From contig JAILKH010000093.1 in NCBI GenBank assembly GCA_024693925.1, forward strand, positions 1 to 38,525: DNA of 38,525 nucleotides, written 5' to 3'. Positions within the stretch are counted from its first letter, which is position 1, and each line of letters begins with the position of its first letter. A model generated the notes under the pieces. That model made no database searches. It saw only the letters and a list, made by a program, of their open reading frames with translations, and was not told the origin of the DNA. This stretch comes from Lachnospiraceae bacterium. GTDB taxonomy: Bacteria > Bacillota > Clostridia > Lachnospirales > Lachnospiraceae. Shown here piece after piece: positions 28,466-37,137 of this stretch. The translations under genes and the position numbers were made by a program.

Positions 28466-29980
28466 CTAAAATTTAAAGTAAATAAAATCCGCTGACCCCT
28501 GCCCCATATTCTGTACTGCTATAAGTACTATAAAAAGGACAATAAAGACATAACATAACCATCTGAAGATCAAACCCTGCTTATCCAGAAGCTTTATAAT
28601 ACTTATACCGTTTTCATGCACCACATCCACAGCAAAAAGGATAATAACATATGCCAATATACTCCTTACGCATAATTCCGGTAGACCAAGTCCATATATC
28701 CAATCTCCCATTACCGTATATAACCTGAAATCGGTAAATATTTTTTTTGTCATTTTCAAAGCCATTCCCAATCCTTCGGCTCTGAAAAAAAGCCAGGCGT
28801 AATCAACCATAATAAAAGTTACTACCATATTAAACAAGTGACGGCTGAAGGTTCTTTTATTCCCTTCCCGGTTTACTCCTGCCTCATTCTTTATTATTCC
28901 CTGTTCCCGCAATACAGAAACAAAACCTTCCTTTATTCTTCCGATTCCGGCTTCAATGATATGATATAAACCATGCAATCCTCCCCAGGCTATATAATTC
29001 CAGGCACTTCCATGCCACAGTCCGCTCAATAAAAATGTAAGCATATTATTAATATATTTTCTAACCCTTCCCTTACGGTTTCCGCCCAGAGGAATATATA
29101 CATAATCTTTAAACCAGGTCGACATACTGATATGCCACCTGCTCCAAAAATCCTTTATACCGACTGCAAGATAAGGCTGCTTGAAATTCTCTTTAACATT
29201 CAGCCCAAATAACTTTGCGGCCCCTATTGAAATATGTGAATATCCCGAAAAATCAGCATATATCTGAATACCGTAGCATATTGTTGCATATACTATAGCC
29301 GCCCCCGAATAAGATGTATAATCAGAATAAACCGCATCAACTATACCGCCGATCCTGTCAGCAACCGCCATTTTTTCAAAATATCCCCATAACATCAGTA
29401 AAATACCATCCCTAAAGGTTCTTTCATTAAAAACCGTTGGGGTATTTATCTGTTTTAAAAGATTATCCGCCCGATCAATGGGACCTGCCGTTATCTGCAG
29501 AAAAAATGAAACAAATAAGGAATACTTTATATAATTTTTTTCTGCCGGAATCTTTTTATGATAAACATCCGTTACATAACTTACAGATTTAAATGTATAA
29601 AAAGAGATACCCACCGGCACTATCAATGAAAATGGGGATTTATTCACAGACATTCCAAAATATCCGGATAATCTGTTTATATTACCCGCAAAAAAATCAA
29701 GATATTTAAAAACTCCGAGGGCACCGATACATAATAACACGGTAACTGCCAGTATCGCCTTCTTTAACCCATCACCTTCCGCGCTTTCGATAAATCTTCC
29801 CCCGAAATATGAACAAGTAATGACTCCGAAAAGCACAGCCACACATCTTAAATCAAAGCAGGCATAAAAAAATATACTTGCCACCAGAAGCCAGGCATTT
29901 CGAAATTTGACCGGAAACAGGTAATAAAACAAAATTGTAACCGGAAAGAAAATTATAAAATCAAAAGAATTAAATAACAT
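28466..29980 (-). CDS. MBOAT-family membrane O-acyltransferase (AlgI-like)
   Basis: The 504-residue polytopic membrane protein starts MLFNSFDFIIFFP, the standard opening of AlgI-like MBOAT proteins. It has PVGISFYTFKSVSYV at 122-136, RWHISMSTWFKDYVYIPLGGNR at 281-302 (His283) and SGLWHGSAWNYIAWG at 319-333. His323 in WHG is the invariant catalytic His of MBOAT enzymes. These proteins pass acyl groups, commonly acetyl, from the cytoplasm to polysaccharide outside. The ATG is preceded by AGGAAA. It is followed by an SGNH-like exported partner, the same pairing as AlgI with AlgJ/AlgX. The acceptor polymer is unknown and may be the glycan built by the surrounding genes. Confidence 0.93.
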   Translation of the reverse strand: MLFNSFDFIIFFPVTILFYYLFPVKFRNAWLLVASIFFYACFDLRCVAVLFGVITCSYFGGRFIESAEGDGLKKAILAVTVLLCIGALGVFKYLDFFAGNINRLSGYFGMSVNKSPFSLIVPVGISFYTFKSVSYVTDVYHKKIPAEKNYIKYSLFVSFFLQITAGPIDRADNLLKQINTPTVFNERTFRDGILLMLWGYFEKMAVADRIGGIVDAVYSDYTSYSGAAIVYATICYGIQIYADFSGYSHISIGAAKLFGLNVKENFKQPYLAVGIKDFWSRWHISMSTWFKDYVYIPLGGNRKGRVRKYINNMLTFLLSGLWHGSAWNYIAWGGLHGLYHIIEAGIGRIKEGFVSVLREQGIIKNEAGVNREGNKRTFSRHLFNMVVTFIMVDYAWLFFRAEGLGMALKMTKKIFTDFRLYTVMGDWIYGLGLPELCVRSILAYVIILFAVDVVHENGISIIKLLDKQGLIFRWLCYVFIVLFIVLIAVQNMGQGSADFIYFKF

Positions 29981-30013
29981 ACTTTTTCCTAAAAAAAATT
30001 AATCCATCACCAT

Positions 30014-30661
30014 TTAAGCATTTATACAATCAAATATTTCCCGAGGCGTATGTGCACATCCAATATAAGGAAAAGATATAATGTCCTTCTCGGTTTTAAA
30101 ACCAAAACCATATGTTACGGCTATAAACGGAATATCTGCTGTTTTTGCACCTTTAGCATCATTATCGGTATCACCTACAAGCACACATTCATCTTTTTTT
30201 GCTCCCATCTCATCCACACACATTAATATAATATCTTCTTTTTTCAGAATATTATTATTATCGGCACCATGCATAGGATTACAATACTTATCAAACCCGA
30301 AATGTTTTAAAAGCTTAAGAGCATAATCCTCCCTTTTATAGGTTGCCACTGCCATTTTTATCCCGTTATCCAGACATTTTTCGCAAAGCCCGTAAATCCC
30401 GCCATAAGGTTCTGCCTTTAACAATGCTTTTTCTTTATAATAATCCCGAAAAACCCCTGCGGCCCTTTGCGCCTCTTCCTTAGAACAGCCAAAGTGCTTT
30501 ATAAATGAAGTCTGGACCGGCGGCCCTACAAAAGACAACATATCTTCATACGACAATACCGTGTAGCCCAATTTCTTTATAGAATATTCCACACTTTCAA
30601 GAATCCCTTCCTTAGTATCCAAAAGAGTTCCGTCCAGATCAAAGATAACATTTTTTATCAC
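30014..30661 (-). CDS. HAD-superfamily phosphatase, phosphoglycolate-phosphatase-like
   Basis: The 215-residue cytosolic protein has the HAD motifs in order: motif I FDLDGTLLDT (7-16) with the nucleophile and acid/base Asp pair, a helical cap (about 20-85), motif II VATYKRE around 106-112, and motif IV VGDTDNDAKGA near 162-172. The cap type and size are those of Gph/PGMB-like enzymes. It removes phosphate from a small phosphorylated metabolite, and the substrate cannot be read from sequence. The start is a GTG with GAGGT upstream, 14 nt past the stop of the TPP-enzyme gene, so it is in the same operon. It may dephosphorylate an intermediate of the aldolase/TPP pathway, or be a general phosphatase. 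Confidence 0.85.
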   Translation of the reverse strand: MIKNVIFDLDGTLLDTKEGILESVEYSIKKLGYTVLSYEDMLSFVGPPVQTSFIKHFGCSKEEAQRAAGVFRDYYKEKALLKAEPYGGIYGLCEKCLDNGIKMAVATYKREDYALKLLKHFGFDKYCNPMHGADNNNILKKEDIILMCVDEMGAKKDECVLVGDTDNDAKGAKTADIPFIAVTYGFGFKTEKDIISFPYIGCAHTPREIFDCINA

Positions 30662-30675
30662 TGTATTTACCTCAT

Positions 30676-32466
30676 CTAAAACCTGATACTTTCATATTCC
30701 TCCCGGCAAAGGAAGGGTGCCATATCATCTAAAGAAGGAGACACTATTTTACCGTCCGGTAAAACCTTTGAGGAAGATTTGGGTTCAAAATTCTGCTCGG
30801 GATCTACCACCACCTCACACACACACGGTCCCGTATACTCCAGTACCCGGGTTATCACCTCATCCGCATCATTTTCATTATCAAATCTAAAATACTTTAT
30901 CGAAAACGCTTCGGATAATTTCCCAAAATCGGGAAATCCGACACCGCTGTCTTTATCAATTCCGATAAATGGCGGTTTAAACAGATTCCGCTGTGTTTGT
31001 CTTATGGATAAATATCCGTTATTATTCAGAATGAACAGCTTGATATTCAGATTATTATAAGCAACGGTTGCCAATTCCTGTATATTCATCATTACACTTC
31101 CGTCACCATCTATACATATCGTTCTTTTTTTGTTATCGGAAACCGCAACACCCAGCGCCGCCGGAAAGCCATATCCCATAGCTGCACATCCGGAATTCGT
31201 AAACATTCTCTGTCCCTGTTTTATCTTAGCTGCCTGAAAGGTTATAACACAGGCCGCACCGTTTCCGCATATTATCCTGTCATTCTTATCCAGTTTAGAA
31301 AACAGTTTATCTATAAATACATAGGGATTTATTATTCTGCTTCCGTAATGCTCATTTTTAACCGCCGGAAATCTTTCCACCAGCTCTTTACACCATTTCA
31401 GCCATTCCGAATGTTTTAATACAGGCTTGTAATCACAGGCCAGCATTTTATCCAAAAAATCATTAACATCGGCATTTATAGCCAGGTCCGCATGTATCGT
31501 AGGTTTATAAAGCTCCCGCGGATCCAGATCAACTATGACTTTAAAAGCATTTTTTGCAAAATCATGGTGTGTATACCCTATCATACGAATATTCATCCTG
31601 CATCCGAGACTTATTAAAAGATCACAGTTTTGAACCGCAAAATTTCCGGAGCGTACTCCGACCGTCCCGGGCATACCGACATAATACGGATTATCATATG
31701 CTACAGTATCATTGGCATTCCAGGCGGTCACCACAGGTATCTTATATTTTTCCAGAAATTCCAATAATCTGCCATCGGCGTTTGCAAGATTTATACCGGT
31801 GCCGGCAAGTACCAGCGGTGCTTTGGAATTCCTGATCTTATTAAGTAATATTTCGACCTGCCCTTCGCTAACCTTAGGGGGTTCCCATCCATACTCCTGA
31901 TCCTTTACAAAATGGATAAGGGAGTCCGTATCTATGACCGCCCCCTGAACATCCATCGGAATATCGATCCATACAGGGCCACCCCTGCCGTTTTTTGACA
32001 AAAACAGAGCTTTTTCCAGATGATAGGATATTTCGGAAGGATTTGTAACCATAACCGCGTATTTGGTCATATTTTTCACAGAATCAACAATATTAAACTC
32101 CTGGTCTCCCAGCTGTCTTAAATTTAATTCCCCGGCCGCCAGGATTGTGGTCTCTCTCTTAACCTGTCCCGAGATCACAAACATGGGAATCGAATCCAGC
32201 CAGCCTCCCATAACACCTGTAATGGCGTTGGTCCCCCCGGGTCCGCTTGTAACACATACTGCAGCCAGTTCTCCGGTCATCCTGGCATATCCTTCCGCCG
32301 CAATTGCACAAGCCTGCTCATGATGATTAAAAATACAACGCATACCTTCCTGATGACCTATTGCATCATCCAAATGCATGGCTCCTCCTCCGGTCACCAT
32401 AAAACAATCCTTAATTCCGTTATCCACCAAAAACTGAGATAAATACTGCGCTACCTTGATCTTCAT
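30676..32466 (-). CDS. Thiamine-diphosphate-dependent enzyme, acetolactate-synthase-like
   Basis: The 596-residue protein has the three-domain architecture of the POX/ALS family. The N-terminal pyrimidine-binding domain has NHHEQACAIAAEGYAR with catalytic Glu50, and TSGPGGTNAITG. The central domain contains PLVLAGTGIN. The C-terminal PP-binding domain has the GDGSVMMNIQEL...NNNGY pattern that binds Mg-thiamine diphosphate. Family members decarboxylate a 2-oxo acid and release, or ligate, the resulting two-carbon unit. No second subunit (ilvN) is nearby, and the neighbours are an aldolase and a sugar-kinase fusion rather than branched-chain amino acid genes, so a biosynthetic acetolactate synthase role is unlikely. 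It is 50 nt after the aldolase gene. I infer a partner step acting on the product or substrate of that aldolase. Confidence 0.85.
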   Translation of the reverse strand: MKIKVAQYLSQFLVDNGIKDCFMVTGGGAMHLDDAIGHQEGMRCIFNHHEQACAIAAEGYARMTGELAAVCVTSGPGGTNAITGVMGGWLDSIPMFVISGQVKRETTILAAGELNLRQLGDQEFNIVDSVKNMTKYAVMVTNPSEISYHLEKALFLSKNGRGGPVWIDIPMDVQGAVIDTDSLIHFVKDQEYGWEPPKVSEGQVEILLNKIRNSKAPLVLAGTGINLANADGRLLEFLEKYKIPVVTAWNANDTVAYDNPYYVGMPGTVGVRSGNFAVQNCDLLISLGCRMNIRMIGYTHHDFAKNAFKVIVDLDPRELYKPTIHADLAINADVNDFLDKMLACDYKPVLKHSEWLKWCKELVERFPAVKNEHYGSRIINPYVFIDKLFSKLDKNDRIICGNGAACVITFQAAKIKQGQRMFTNSGCAAMGYGFPAALGVAVSDNKKRTICIDGDGSVMMNIQELATVAYNNLNIKLFILNNNGYLSIRQTQRNLFKPPFIGIDKDSGVGFPDFGKLSEAFSIKYFRFDNENDADEVITRVLEYTGPCVCEVVVDPEQNFEPKSSSKVLPDGKIVSPSLDDMAPFLCREEYESIRF

Positions 32467-32516
32467 TTTTCCATCCCCAATATATACAGAATATGATTTA
32501 TGCCGACAATATATAT

Positions 32517-34115
32517 TTATACGCTGTAAAATGTCGGTGTTATAAATTTAATATCGATCTTTTCCCTGATACTCCCGAAAAATTCCGAGGCATATTCATT
32601 TAAAGAGTCCGCTTTATCGTTCAGAAAATCATATGCCTTATCCGTATCAAGATAATTTACATTTTCGGGTGTATATCCGTCGAATCCCGCAAGTACCACA
32701 TGTTTACAACCGCATTTTAAAAGTAATCTTATAAGCATACACATGGAATTATCCGGAAACTCCGCCTTTTCATCAATCACACTTGTATAATTAATTACAT
32801 AGTCAAAATCCCGTTCATTTTTGGTAAGATTGGAGGAGGCGATAAGACATATATCCTCATTCTCTTTTTCATGCAACTTTGTTACGGATTGTAAAAATCT
32901 TGTAGTATTGGTTATAAACATATAATCCGGATGAAAATTTTTGGGTATATAATTAATGGATATAACCACAGGTTTATTTTCTTTGATATAATCCGCTATA
33001 CGGTCTTTATGATCATCTACACTTATCCCCGGCCCTATCATCAATATGTTTTTCCCGGACAAAGCCCCGGTAAGTTCCGAAATATCAAAACTGTCATCAC
33101 ATTCATTTTTTTGATAATCCATATAAAGCCTTTCCGCAAGCTTCATATTTTTTTCAAGCTTCTGATCCTCGGGAATGCGCTGGAGTATCTCGTTTATGGC
33201 TGTAATCGACAGTGTTCTTTTATTCATAAGATAAGAAACATAATCAGGATGTACTTTATTTGAAGCGGCTATATAATAAAATAACTGATATCCCCATGGC
33301 GAACGCTTCTGAAAATCCATTACACTACTGGTTATAGCTTCCTGCATTTCCGTGATCACATAGCTTTTGCCATAATGCTCATTCATATACATCGCTACCA
33401 GCTCAAGCGGCGCATTACCGGCACTCTTTCCCATACCGTAAAGCGTACCATCCACCAGTATATCCCTGTCCGTTTCATAATCCAGGGCAGTGACCGCATT
33501 CACATATCCCAACTGAAAATTATTATGTGCATGAAATCCCAATACTATATCCTTATCCATATTCATATCTATGATCGACATAATATGCTTAAGCTCACCG
33601 GGATTTAATAATCCGTACGTATCCACCATGGAAAGAGCATATGGACGGATATCGTTTGCAATGGAAATAACCTCCAGCAATTCTTCGTCCGAATACGAGG
33701 TCACCGAAACAAGTTGTGAAAAGACCCTGTATCCCAGTTCTTTGATCCGCTTACAATACTCCATTGCCGGTTTCATATTTTTCTTTTTAAATATTACTCT
33801 TATCCCGTCAATAAAGGATTCCTCACAAGGGGCGATATTACTTATATCACAGGTTCCGTAATCGATCATTCCCACAACCATTGTATGTTTTTTATCCAGC
33901 TTACCGTAAATCTTTGATATAGACTCAGTATCGGGCATTATACTTCTGTTTATATCAAATACACGTCTGTCATCAATAAATCCTATTTCGACCACATCCA
34001 CCCCGGAGGCCACAACTCTTTCAAAAACATTAACAAGATTATCATGTCCGAAGTCCCAATCATTTATATATCCGCCGTCTCTCAACGTACAATCCAGTAA
34101 ATACCGATTATTCAT
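32517..34115 (-). CDS. HMGL-type (DRE-TIM) aldolase with an extra C-terminal Rossmann-like domain
   Basis: The 532-residue protein has an N-terminal part (1-310) that is a DRE-TIM aldolase/lyase barrel. LLDCTLRDGGY (6-16) carries the catalytic Arg and metal-binding Asp, VDTYGLLNPGEL is at 164-175, GFHAHNN (193-199) supplies metal ligands His195 and His197, and GMGKSAGNAPLE is at 227-238. This resembles 4-hydroxy-2-oxovalerate aldolase more than isopropylmalate synthase. The part from about 352 to 532 begins GKNILMIGPGISVDDH, contains HVVLAGFDGYTPENVNY, and ends in a short IKFITPTF strand. This order resembles DUF115 or GT42-type sialyltransferase-like Rossmann domains (tentative). The ATG has GGGGG close upstream. 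The next gene encodes a TPP enzyme. The substrate is unknown. Confidence 0.82.
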   Translation of the reverse strand: MNNRYLLDCTLRDGGYINDWDFGHDNLVNVFERVVASGVDVVEIGFIDDRRVFDINRSIMPDTESISKIYGKLDKKHTMVVGMIDYGTCDISNIAPCEESFIDGIRVIFKKKNMKPAMEYCKRIKELGYRVFSQLVSVTSYSDEELLEVISIANDIRPYALSMVDTYGLLNPGELKHIMSIIDMNMDKDIVLGFHAHNNFQLGYVNAVTALDYETDRDILVDGTLYGMGKSAGNAPLELVAMYMNEHYGKSYVITEMQEAITSSVMDFQKRSPWGYQLFYYIAASNKVHPDYVSYLMNKRTLSITAINEILQRIPEDQKLEKNMKLAERLYMDYQKNECDDSFDISELTGALSGKNILMIGPGISVDDHKDRIADYIKENKPVVISINYIPKNFHPDYMFITNTTRFLQSVTKLHEKENEDICLIASSNLTKNERDFDYVINYTSVIDEKAEFPDNSMCMLIRLLLKCGCKHVVLAGFDGYTPENVNYLDTDKAYDFLNDKADSLNEYASEFFGSIREKIDIKFITPTFYSV

Positions 34116-34174
34116 TTTTACCCCCGCGATTCAAGTCTCGCTCAAAACATCCCTAACCCTGTGGTTTTTATAAA

Positions 34175-36115
34175 CTATCTTCCGTAATGAGTTAATGTAT
34201 ATCTGTATGCTTCGGGAAGTCCCAGATCATATGACCTTCCTTCCGGCAAAAATGCATACATCCCGTATTTGGCTCTTACTCTGTCAAGAGCCTCCGTAAG
34301 ACCTATCTCCGCATCCGATCCCTCATTGTCCGCGGTGATCACCATGGCCGATAATTCATCATATACCTCCGGCGTCAGAACATACTGGCCAAAGGTAGCA
34401 TAGTATTTTTTTTGTTTTTTTGAATTGATAACTCCAAGATACTCCTCCGCATAGTCGTCCGTAGGTTTTTCGACCATACTCTCCACCTTCATCAAAGATT
34501 CATTGTCATCATTCCATTGACCGTACAGAATTCCGTAATGTACCACCCTCTCAAGCTCAACTTCTTCAATGCTTACAAGAGTTTTTCCGCATTCCATATA
34601 TGCATCTATTACCTGTCTTGAACAGCTTATACCACCGTAGGTTTCATAAATAAAATCACCTAATAACAGAAGTACACTTGATCCTTCACTAAAGGATCTT
34701 GTAAGATATACCGCATGCCCAAAACCGCGTCTTTCGTTCTGGTACACAAAAGTAATATGCTGTCTCATTTCCACTATTTTGTCCGCATATTCCGCCTTAT
34801 CATTCGGAAGTCTGTTCTTAAGTTCCTCACTGACCGGAGCAAACAGCTTATCATATTCCTCCTGTTCATCCTCTCCTATGATAAGACATATCTCTTCTAT
34901 ACCTGCATCCAGCAATTCCTCAATCATGATAAACAAAGCAGGCTTTAACATTCCGTCCTTGTCCACAACCGGCGCAAATCCTTTTTTCATTGCTTTGGTT
35001 GCGGGAAAAATCCTTGTTCCGAAACCGGCAAGGGGAATCACAGCCTTTCTCACCGACTGCCCCGGCTTAAGCGTAAGCGTAAAGGAAGACATACCCTTTG
35101 TATCAAGATAATCCTGCAGCTTCTTTACACACTCCTCATTCTTACATAAGAACTGGACAGAGCCGTCTCCCTGGGACCCGACTCCCTTCGCCCCGCAGAT
35201 ATACTTTCTTACCTCCTCATCCTTCATAACGGAATGAAGAATCGGAGCAACCAGTTCCGAACAGGCCGGCATAACTTTGTTATCAAAATTAGCCTGCCAT
35301 TCATCCATCAGCTTACCAAGGCCCGTAATGTCTCCCTCCTCAAGAAACTTTACCGCCCTTTCATTGATCCTCCTATTATCTTCACCCAGTGCTTCCTGTA
35401 CCTTCCTTTGTTTTTCATCTTCCGCAAACGGAAAACACCTGTTAAGATCCGCCAGTATCTTTATAGTATCTTTTGACGCATTAAGATTTGCCACAACCCA
35501 TCTGAAAGTCGTTCCTACACTCAGCTCTTTGGAATCAATTTCCACACCGTCAAAATTCATAAGTACCGGTTTAACTCCGTATGCACAAGCCTGATCCAGC
35601 CTTCCGCATCTTGAAGGAGTTCTCTGCTCACCCCTGAAAGCAGCCTGCATTTCTCCCTTTACATTCATTCTCAGATTATACATTTGATTAAAAGCCCTTG
35701 CTACCAGCACACATATTGCCGCAGAGGATGACAAACCGCTCTTTATCGGAAGATCCATCCTTGTAACATTTATCTTTAAACCATCCACTGTATAATTATC
35801 ATTAATATATGAGGCGACTCCGGCAACATACGAAAAGAACCCTCCCTGCTTAGCAACATCCAGCAGTACTTCCGTATCCATAGGACTCTCAAGATATTCA
35901 TCTTTATATATGGGAAGCTTACTTTCAACTATGAACTTTTCATTCCGTTCCACCGTTGCATAAATTCCCTGCTCAATACCCGTGACAACCGCCTGACCCG
36001 TAACTATATCGGAATTCACGGTTCTGTACATGCCTGCCCAATCGGAATGTTCGCCAAATAAACACAGTCTTCCGGGAACAAATAAATTGATCTTTTTTTT
36101 ATTTAAATCTTTCAT
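34175..36115 (-). CDS. Fused GHMP sugar kinase and GalU-like nucleotidyltransferase
   Basis: The 646-residue protein has two enzymes in one chain. Residues about 8-350 are a GHMP kinase of galactokinase type: GRLCLFGEHSDW (15-26), KSGLSSSAA (125-133) for ATP phosphate binding, RLDQA (172-176) with the likely catalytic Asp, and GVGSQGDGSV (311-320). Residues about 357-646 are a GalU-like nucleotidyltransferase: IPLAGFGTRIFPATKA (360-375), RRGFGHAV, LLLLGDFIYE and VEKP. Together they would convert a free sugar to its 1-phosphate and then to an NDP sugar, probably UDP by resemblance to GalU. The start is the ATG at 36113-36115 with AAGGAAG just upstream. The frame extends to a TTG at 36145, which is less likely. 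It lies 38 nt after the methyltransferase gene and 59 nt before the aldolase gene. Confidence 0.85.
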   Translation of the reverse strand: MKDLNKKKINLFVPGRLCLFGEHSDWAGMYRTVNSDIVTGQAVVTGIEQGIYATVERNEKFIVESKLPIYKDEYLESPMDTEVLLDVAKQGGFFSYVAGVASYINDNYTVDGLKINVTRMDLPIKSGLSSSAAICVLVARAFNQMYNLRMNVKGEMQAAFRGEQRTPSRCGRLDQACAYGVKPVLMNFDGVEIDSKELSVGTTFRWVVANLNASKDTIKILADLNRCFPFAEDEKQRKVQEALGEDNRRINERAVKFLEEGDITGLGKLMDEWQANFDNKVMPACSELVAPILHSVMKDEEVRKYICGAKGVGSQGDGSVQFLCKNEECVKKLQDYLDTKGMSSFTLTLKPGQSVRKAVIPLAGFGTRIFPATKAMKKGFAPVVDKDGMLKPALFIMIEELLDAGIEEICLIIGEDEQEEYDKLFAPVSEELKNRLPNDKAEYADKIVEMRQHITFVYQNERRGFGHAVYLTRSFSEGSSVLLLLGDFIYETYGGISCSRQVIDAYMECGKTLVSIEEVELERVVHYGILYGQWNDDNESLMKVESMVEKPTDDYAEEYLGVINSKKQKKYYATFGQYVLTPEVYDELSAMVITADNEGSDAEIGLTEALDRVRAKYGMYAFLPEGRSYDLGLPEAYRYTLTHYGR

Positions 36116-36153
36116 TCTTTCTTCCTTCCAATATTTTTCGAACAATAAACAGG

Positions 36154-37047
36154 TTATTTATCCTCTCTCTTTTCCTTCCTGGTAACAATAAATATTCTCT
36201 GACTTTCCGCCGTCGGTTCATCACGCGTATCCGAATCCCTGATAAGTAACGGTTTAAGCTCTGCCTTCTTAAGAAAATCCAGCATTTCTTCCAGAGTATA
36301 CCCCCGTTGATAATGAGTTTCCACATATCTTTTAAAGATATCCGGCTCATTTCTTTCAATAAAGATACTCAGATCATATTCATTAATATGAGTTTCATCA
36401 TCATAGAAATTTTCCCATATAAATGCACAGTCTTCCCGATTCTCGGCAATAGTGGAATCCCCTATAACCTGTTCATATTTATAAAGGGTATTAAAATCAA
36501 ACATAAACAAGCCGCCGGGATACAGAAAGTTTTCTATCAGCTTAAATGTTCTTATTACCTCATCGTCTTTCAGCAGATAATTAATTGAATCACACACGGA
36601 ATATATTGTTCCTACCGTCGAATACAGATCCAGGTCCCTCATATCCTGGTTTATGTACAATATCTCGTACCCTTTACCGTCTCTCTTATCCTGTGCGACC
36701 TCCAGCATACTCTCGGAACAATCAATACCGATCATATCATATCCTCTTTTATACATCAGATTGGTAAGCGTACCGGTTCCGCATCCTAAGTCCACAACAA
36801 GATTCTTTTCGGAATTTAAAATTTCATCCTCTGTCAGCTCTTTCTCTTTTACTATTTCTACATCATCATATTTTAAATTACCGAAAAATCCGGAACCCTC
36901 GCTCCTGTCAACCTTTTCGGATACTCCGTACTTCTCTATCATTGATACAATAACCTCACACCATTCCGTATAAGGTATATTATCCATTAATTCATCATAT
37001 ACATAAGCAAGTGCATCATACGCCTGATCGGTTCCTTCGTATTTCAT
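36154..37047 (-). CDS. Class I SAM-dependent methyltransferase (YqeM-like)
   Basis: The 297-residue cytosolic protein opens YDALAYVYDELMDNIPYTEW, an N-terminal signature I associate with YqeM-like methyltransferases of Firmicutes. SAM motif I is LVVDLGCGTGTL (83-94), the next acidic position is IGIDCSESML, and a later motif is GGLFMFDFNTL. An acidic insert (about residues 45-82) lies between the opening helix and motif I and is longer than I would expect. The start is the ATG at 37045-37047; an AAGGAG lies 11 nt upstream. The frame extends to a TTG at 37095. It is first after the promoter at 37138-37165. It could be part of the sugar pathway or a housekeeping enzyme; the YqeM resemblance favours the latter. 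Confidence 0.85.
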   Translation of the reverse strand: MKYEGTDQAYDALAYVYDELMDNIPYTEWCEVIVSMIEKYGVSEKVDRSEGSGFFGNLKYDDVEIVKEKELTEDEILNSEKNLVVDLGCGTGTLTNLMYKRGYDMIGIDCSESMLEVAQDKRDGKGYEILYINQDMRDLDLYSTVGTIYSVCDSINYLLKDDEVIRTFKLIENFLYPGGLFMFDFNTLYKYEQVIGDSTIAENREDCAFIWENFYDDETHINEYDLSIFIERNEPDIFKRYVETHYQRGYTLEEMLDFLKKAELKPLLIRDSDTRDEPTAESQRIFIVTRKEKREDK

Positions 37048-37137
37048 ATATTCCAGATCTCCTTTGTTGAACCTTACCTTTAACAAGATATCCAATCATC
37101 CTGTTCCGTTTATTAAAGCCTCTGACTTTACATCCAT

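Noticed and set aside
27428-29980. dlt operon (D-alanylation of teichoic acid, dltB/dltD)
   Set aside because: No dltA or dltC is present, and the MBOAT protein's opening and WHG region fit AlgI-like proteins better.
30676-32466. Acetolactate synthase large subunit for branched-chain amino acids (ilvB)
   Set aside because: The fold is right, but no ilvN, ilvC or ilvD is nearby and the neighbours are aldolase and sugar-activation genes, so I kept a family-level call.
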